A stretch of DNA of 64,000 bases from Oncomelania hupensis (taxonomy: Eukaryota; Mollusca; Gastropoda; Littorinimorpha; Pomatiopsidae). Positions 58,049 to 64,000 of this stretch are shown here, in pieces. The number at the start of each line of letters is the position of its first letter. Position 1 is the stretch's first letter. The stretch spans positions 163,020,064-163,084,063 of the forward strand of contig CM072511.1 in the NCBI GenBank assembly GCA_036898135.1. The letters are read 5' to 3'. Under the pieces are notes generated by a model that had not been told where the DNA came from, ran no database searches, and was given only the letters and a program-made list of their open reading frames with translations. The translations under genes and the position numbers were made by a program.

Positions 58049-58328
58049 AACTCCTATCCTATCCTATCCTATCCTATCCCGTAACTCGGAGCTCGTAGGG
58101 GCACCGCAGATGATCGTTTAACCAGCGTATTCCATCTTTCCCTGTCCTCAGCAACCCTGATTGTTTCGCTCAGTGTCAAACCAGTCCATTATGGAATGTT
58201 GTCCTCCCACCTCTTTTTCGGCCTCCCTCTTCTTCTACCTCCTTGCGCTGTGCCTTGCAGGATGGTCTTTGCAAGACCTGATGATCTGGTGACGTGGCCA
58301 TACCATCGGAGTTTCCGTTTTTTCACCG
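58049..58328 (-). mobile_element. LINE-G fragment, 3' end
   Basis: CCTATCCTATCCTATCC tail at the left, then the GRRRGRPKKR-region complement, ending near 58328. Similar to the piece at 34222. Confidence 0.9.
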
Positions 58329-58385
58329 CAGAACTGTACAATGAAATCAGCATTCCCACTCGGTAAAGTAAAAACTGCGATAGAT

Positions 58386-58500
58386 GGTGTGTGTGTGTAT
58401 GCGTGTGGTTGTGTGTGTTTGTGGGTGTGTGTGTGTCTGTGCGTGCGCGTGTGAGTGCGCGCGCGAGTGTGTGTGCGTGTGTTTGTGTGTGTGTGTGTGA
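58386..58500. repeat. (GT)n microsatellite
   Basis: GT with GC and GTTT variants. Confidence 0.9.
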
Positions 58501-58769
58501 AATAGCAGTGACGAATGTTGGTGTAATATATCGTATAAGAGATCTATCAGGACAGTGCGACCCTCACCCCCTCCATCCCCGCCCCCCACTACGGTCTCCC
58601 TAACAGCTCGGACTGACCACAATCCACCTTGACCCACCGCAACTCGCTGTACAAAGGGTGAAGAGTCGTGGTCTTCACGGTCACAGGGAGAGCTTTTAAA
58701 CTGATTCACAGACTTGCATGCTGTAGACCCGCAGCTAGCTTCCCGCTAAAGCGACGTTTCAACAAGTAC

Positions 58770-59085
58770 AAAAGTCTGCTTCTTCGGATGAGAGTGTACA
58801 CCGAGGTGTAGTCTGTTCTGTGCACGCACGCATTCCATCCCACGAACTTTAAAGATCCTGACTCTCGCGACCTAGACGAGTGAGTGCCAGAAAACACAGA
58901 CACAGCCAGCTAGCACTAGGTCCCCGGTCGCTCAAAGGCGTGCTATGCTTGGTTGTCTGGGCGTCAGTTTTGCTCCCAAAGGCTGTAAGTGGGCGCTTCG
59001 GGTGGCTTAAGTGAGATCCTGTACGACCAGCGCCTTCAGCCGTTCTTGAGTTGGAAAAGCGCTATATACGATTAATAAAATACAA
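58770..59085 (+). mobile_element. tRNA-SINE body and 3' end
   Basis: TTCGGATGAGAGTGTACACC to AAAAGCGCTATATACGATTA. Same family as 32583-33018 in the opposite orientation. The tRNA head is missing. Confidence 0.8.
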
Positions 59086-60048
59086 TTTTGTTTTCACCTA
59101 GCTTTGAATCCTCTGCTTTTCGGTCTGAAGTAGGCCTATGACCAACATAAGCCCCGATCAGACCTACCGATTGTCATAAGATTTACCCAGTCACAAGCTG
59201 CAATAAGTTGTACAACAAGCTTACGAAAAAATCTCATTCGAATCCATCACAGCTTCAGAGGATAGAACATGTTCTAATTCCTGCGATGAAATCCTATGTC
59301 CGGACCAATCAGAACCTGCTGTGGCGTCCTTGACATTGCGACTGAAGAAAATGGTCGAAACCACAACACGGAGGTTGTCCTCGGATCAAACAGCAGAATA
59401 AGCCCCGAGTGTCTCCTTCCAATCTATGGCCGTACCCTCCATCGAAAAAGGTTTCTTCCTCATCTGCTACTAAAACTGCTAAATATGACAAACAATTGCT
59501 TTTCTCACTCTCCGAGCTGCTCGACCTCGAACTGTTGGCCATAGCTTTTACAACATGTATACGTAGCAACAAGGGAGAGCACTACATGATCAAGGAAAGA
59601 AGCCTCTTTCTGAATGAATGTCGTCTCCTCTGTCGAATTTCCTCATCATCTGCTAATAAAACAGCTAAATATGGCAAACAATCTTCCCTCTCACTATCTT
59701 TGGAACTTCTCGAACTCGAAATCGAACTGTTGGCCATAGCTTTCAAAACATGTACGTAGCAACAAGGGAGAGCATTACATGAACAAGGAAAGAGGCCTAT
59801 GAGCGATCCGTAGTGAAAACCAAGTTCCGCCTCTGTGTGTGGAATTAATTTTAGCGTGTGATCGGTTGTTTCGTGCGGTCAGTCCTGATATTAAATCGCA
59901 TGGAACAAATTGTATGATTTAGGTATGTCTGACTAGGCCTTAGCTCATGCCTCTGTAAGTGGTCAGCTAGATATACTATATTGTCCCGTGTTACCGGAAG
60001 CGTACAGGAAAACAAAAGGCAGGCAAGTTCGGATCCTGTGAGCTGATT
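59086..60048. other. No gene seen; two related blocks
   Basis: A block at about 59450-59580 recurs at about 59635-59790 (ATCTGCTAATAAAAC, CTGTTGGCCATAGCTTT, ACATGTACGTAGCAACAAGG), a local duplication. Confidence 0.5.
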
Positions 60049-60050
60049 CT

Positions 60051-60306
60051 CCTATCTAAAGTCGTATAAGACTAGTGTGACTCTACCTGTCCTTAGAGGC
60101 CCGTGTCTATATCTAAAGTCGTATAAGACTAGTGTCTCTACCTGTCCTCAGAGGCCCGTGTCTCTATCTAAAGTCGTATAAGACTAGTGTCTCTACCTGT
60201 CCTCAGAGGCCCGTGTCTCTATCTAAAGTCGTATAAGACTAGTGTCTCTACCTGTCCTCAGAGGCCCGTGTCTCTATCTAAAGTCGTATAAGACTAGTGT
60301 CTCTAT
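60051..60306. repeat. Minisatellite, 55 bp unit, about five copies
   Basis: Unit: ATCTAAAGTCGTATAAGACT, then AGTGTCTCTACCTGTCCTCA and GAGGCCCGTGTC. Copies 2-4 are nearly identical. Confidence 0.97.
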
Positions 60307-60939
60307 CTAACGTCTTCTACGACCAGTGCCCATAAGCTCCAGCTGTCTCGCACTAATCACAGAACAGCAAAGCTGCCCTTTAAACCAGTATCTAGACCCT
60401 TTTCCCACGGACAAAACCTCTATATTTCATCTAAGCCTCTCGACATTGGCTCTGCCTATTGAAAACGCATCACCTAATCTCCCGTTTGAACACGTATCAA
60501 GTCAAATTCAGCCTTTTTGGAATGCACGCAATCTGCCTATTGAAAACGCATCGAAAGTCGAATTAAGACTTTTAGATTGTGTCACCCAAACCTATCTATT
60601 GAAAACGCATCAGCCCCATTCAAAGGAGAGACTTCGCCCCAATCTGTCTTTGATGCAGCGTGATTGATGGATTGACTAAAAGGTGATCAAGCGATTTGCT
60701 CGCTCCAAGCTCAAGCTAGTTTGAATTTTTTTTTTAATTTGTCCTTTCCTTCGCTCTTACATTTTGCCTTCGCACCCCAAAGTGCTTCAAAGGGTAAAAG
60801 GCGACCCCGCAACTTTTCGGTCTTTTGGGGAGGTAAGCGTTTGGGCCTCTTTTCCTCTAGGCCAGCTTAATGAGGGCGGCGCTGCTTTACCTTCCCCGGT
60901 TTTTAACAGATCCAGGTATCCATTTACAGCTGAGTAGAC
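60307..60939. other. No gene seen; repeated 17-mer
   Basis: CCTATTGAAAACGCATC or a close variant occurs at 60453, 60536 and 60594. Confidence 0.6.
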
Positions 60940-61285
60940 TGATGGCATCAACACGGACATCAAAGTCCAAGGCCAATCCCTCAACACAGTGCATAGCTTC
61001 AAATATTTAGGAGCCATTGTATCAGACAATGGGTCCCGACAAGAAGTCCTCTCCAGGATTGCACAAGCAACTGCTGCCCTGGCAAGGTTGAAGCCCATTT
61101 GGAAAGACAGGACCATCACTCTACATTCCAAAGTAAGACTGCTGCGCTCCCTTGTCATCTCCATCTTCCTAAACGCTTGCGAAACATGGACCCTCACAGC
61201 AGATCTACAACGAAGAATACAAAGCATGGAGATGAGGTGCTAGAGAACACTTCTGGGCATTTCCTATACCCAGCACATCACCAAG
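60940..61285 (+). mobile_element. LINE-G internal fragment lacking its 3' end
   Basis: Matches the LINE from GATGGCATCAACACGGACAT to CAGCACATCACCAA. Unlike the other copies, the C-terminal region and the GATAG tail are absent. Confidence 0.9.
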
Positions 61286-62227
61286 GGCGGATTTCTTTTT
61301 TGGGGGGTTTACTTGTACACGTGCACACACCCCTAGCGATCAAATAAAAACAAAGGAGTGAGAAAAGGAGAAGAAAGAAGAGAAAAAAAATATATACTAA
61401 TTCCAAATTAGGTTTTTTAAAATTATTTTTATTTATTTTTTATTCATCAGATCTAAGGTCTACAGGTATTTCTTGTACATGCATCGTCAGTTTTGAATAA
61501 AACTGATGTGAGGGCTATTTCTTGTTTTATTTGCAGTAACCTTACCTGTCTTTTTGTAAACCTTTATGCAAGATTTTCTGCTATTGTAAATGTTATCATC
61601 TGAGTTTGCAGAGGAGTGTATGTCTGGGAGTGACATGATGTTATGTAAAGCTGGGTTTAGAGACAGACGTGCTTACCTTATTTACCCCCAGAAATTAAGC
61701 TAATCCTACCTAAATTCTACAACCTGAATGGGGTGACCAATAATTATGTTGCAACATGTAGCTCCTGGTTAGAGTTGACCAGAAATTAATTCTATGTTAA
61801 AGCGTTGTTAACTCAACTGCCTCTGCGTTGAGCCTGTTAAGCTGTAAAAACAGATAGACTAGTGACAACAGTGTAAAACTTCAACACCAGTTCCCATGGG
61901 TTAATTCACTGACAAAGTGTTGGGGCTCAGTTACTTCTTTTTTAAAGTGACCCACTGTGACCACGCACCCTCGAAATATCCTTTTAGCATTCGCAGTGAG
62001 TGTGCCTCACTGATAAAAATAAGCTTACACCAAAAAAAAAAAAATCTTTCGAAAGTATCATTATTTTTTTTAATGAATGAATTCCGTCGTTTATGTGCCT
62101 ATTACTAGCAACAGCCCTTAGCAGCCCAGGCCACACTCTGGAGCTACAAAATAGCAGCTACCAAAGTCGGTAAGAGATAGAACCCGTAAAACATATTGCT
62201 CGTAAGGTTTTTGGTTAATAAAATAGA
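61286..62227. other. No gene seen; AT-rich
   Basis: No open frame or family that I recognise. Confidence 0.35.
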
Positions 62228-63758
62228 ACCTACCCTACCCTACACTGCCCTACCTTACACTGCCCTACCCTACCCTACACTGCCCTACCCTACCCTGCCC
62301 AACCCTACCCTACACTGCCCTACCCTACCCTACCCTACCCTACCCTACACTGCCCTACCTTACACTGCCCTACCCTACCGTACACTGCCCTACCCTACCC
62401 TACCCTACCCTACACTGCCCTACCCTACACTGCCCTACCCTACCCTACACTGCCCTACCCTACCCTACACTGCCCTACCCTACCCTACACTGCCCTACCT
62501 ACCCTACCCCTACCCTACACTGCCCTACCCTACCCTACACTGCCCTACCCTACCCTACACTGCCCTACCCTACCCTACACTGCCCTACCCTACCCTACAC
62601 TGCCCTACCCTACCCTACACTGCCCTACCCTACCCTACACTGCCCTACCCTACCCTACACTGCCCTACCCTACCCTACACTGCCCTACCCTACCCTACAC
62701 TGCCCTACCCTACCCTACACTGCCCTACCCTACCCTACACTGCCCTACCCTACCCTACACTGCCCTACCTTACCCTACACTGCCCTACCTTACCCTACAC
62801 TGCCCTACCCTACCCTACACTGCCCTACCTTACCCTACACTACCCTACCTTACACTGCCCTACCCTACCCTGCCCTACCCTACCCTACACTGCCCTACCC
62901 TACCCTACACTGCCCTACCCTACCCTACCCTACACTGCCCTACCCTACCCTACACTTCCCTACCCTGCCCTACCCTACCCTACCCTACCCTACACTGCCT
63001 TACACTGCCCTACCCTACCCTACCCTACACTGCCCTACCCTACCCTACACTGCCCTACCCTACCCTACACTACACTACCCTACCCTACACTGCCCTATCC
63101 TACCCTACACTGCCCTACCCTACCCTACCCTACCCTACCCTACACTGCCCTATCCTACCCTACACTGCCCTATCCTACCCTACACTGCCCTATCCTACCC
63201 TACACTGCCTACCCTACCCTACACTGCCCTACCCTACCCTACCCTACCCTACCCTATCCTACCCTACACTGCCCTACCCTACCCTACACTGCCCAAACAT
63301 ACCCTACACTGCCCTACCCTACCCTACACTGCCCTACCCTACCCTACACTGCCCTACCCTACCCTGCCCAAACATACCCTACACTGCCCTACCCTACCCT
63401 ACACTGCCCTACCCTACCCTACACTGCCCTGCCCTACCCTACCCTACACTGCCCTATCCTACCCTACACTGCCCTACCCTACCCTACACTGCCCTACCCT
63501 ACCCTACACTGCCCTACCCTACCCTGCCCAAACATACCCTACACTGCCCTACCCTACCCTACACTGCCCTACCCTACCCTACACTGCCTTACTCTACCCT
63601 ACACTGCCTTACTCTACCCTACACTGCCTTACCCTATCCTACACTGCCCTACCCTACACTGCCCTACCCTACCCTACACTGTCCTACCTTACTATACACT
63701 GCCCTACCCTACTCTACACTGTCCTACCCTACCCTACACTGCCCTACCCTACCCTACC
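62228..63758. repeat. Satellite array, 20 bp unit of CCCTA pentamers
   Basis: About 75 copies of CTACCCTACCCTACACTGCC, with T-for-C and extra-pentamer variants. The array gives a 550-codon open frame that is a product of the repeat. The G-rich strand holds repeated GGG triplets, TAGGGTAGGG. Confidence 0.97.
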
Positions 63759-63909
63759 CCAGACACCAAAGACGCATTCTTCAAGCCGCGTGGTTCGCTC
63801 AGAAATAGGGTCAAAGGTCACACGGCTATGGTATCGATGTACCGTTAAAACAGGGGAAAGCACTCCCTGTCATAACCCACATGGAAAATTCAAACTTTAG
63901 CGGTTGGTT
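63759..63909. other. No gene seen
   Basis: Non-repetitive flank after the satellite. Confidence 0.3.
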
Positions 63910-64000
63910 TGAATGAATGAATGAATGAACATTGAGGTTTAACTTCTACACCCACCATTGGCGATATGGCAGACGGGGATAACCATCCCAGGGAAAGAGG
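63910..64000 (-). mobile_element. tRNA-SINE tail, cut by the window end
   Basis: GAATGAATGAATGAACATTG and TGGCGATATGGCAGACGGGG match the SINE at 31147-31402 in the same orientation. Confidence 0.8.

Noticed and set aside
62196..63848. 550-codon plus-strand open frame
   Set aside because: Translation of the 20 bp satellite; no start context or domain.

Overview
The window is animal genomic DNA. It has spliced GT-AG exons, abundant non-LTR retrotransposons, tRNA-derived SINEs, long microsatellites and several minisatellites. The repeat mix and the gene structure fit a marine invertebrate, most likely a mollusc such as a gastropod. That placement is inferred from general resemblance, not from a marker gene.

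The best-supported gene lies on the minus strand. Twelve exons between 30274 and 10994 join with matching GT-AG sites and matching phases into 2,985 nt (994 codons plus stop). They encode the spacer region, six thrombospondin type 1 repeats and a C-terminal PLAC domain of an ADAMTS-like secreted matrix protein. Six C-terminal TSP1 repeats followed by PLAC is the layout of vertebrate ADAMTSL4 and THSD4/ADAMTSL6. The N-terminal TSP1 and cysteine-rich exons were not found. A possible signal-peptide exon lies upstream at 48933-48856. A second, unrecognised gene seems to end on the plus strand at 1242-3352.

Nearly all the rest is repeats. LINE-G (my label; RTE/Nimb-like, GATAG tail) has one long copy with a 758-codon open frame at 39712-42060 and at least nine fragments. 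LINE-C (CR1-like, CCTTG tail) has a 725-codon open frame at 50875-53446 and a truncated copy at 46928-48189. Family A (my label) is a non-coding retroposon with TSDs of 10-12 bp in two discrete lengths, about 577 bp and about 705 bp, each starting with an ACCCC...GGGGT hairpin. Several tRNA-headed SINE families are present. One of them fuses a tRNA-like head to a stretch of 5S rRNA, and one copy of it is split by a 1,515 bp element with a 5 bp TSD. A MITE and a foldback element were also seen.

Layout: 1-3352 end of the plus-strand gene, with an LTR-like segment; 3353-9632 repeats, a cluster of CRE palindromes and a 520 bp CT tract; 10994-30274 the ADAMTS-like gene, whose introns hold most of the minisatellites; 34222-37098 a four-deep nest of retroelements; 39.1-46.5 kb LINE-G, the split SINE and microsatellites; 46.9-53.5 kb the LINE-C copies; 54-61.3 kb LINE-G fragments and SINE pieces; 62228-63758 a 20 bp satellite. 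I see no bacterial features, CRISPR array, rRNA gene or functional tRNA gene.
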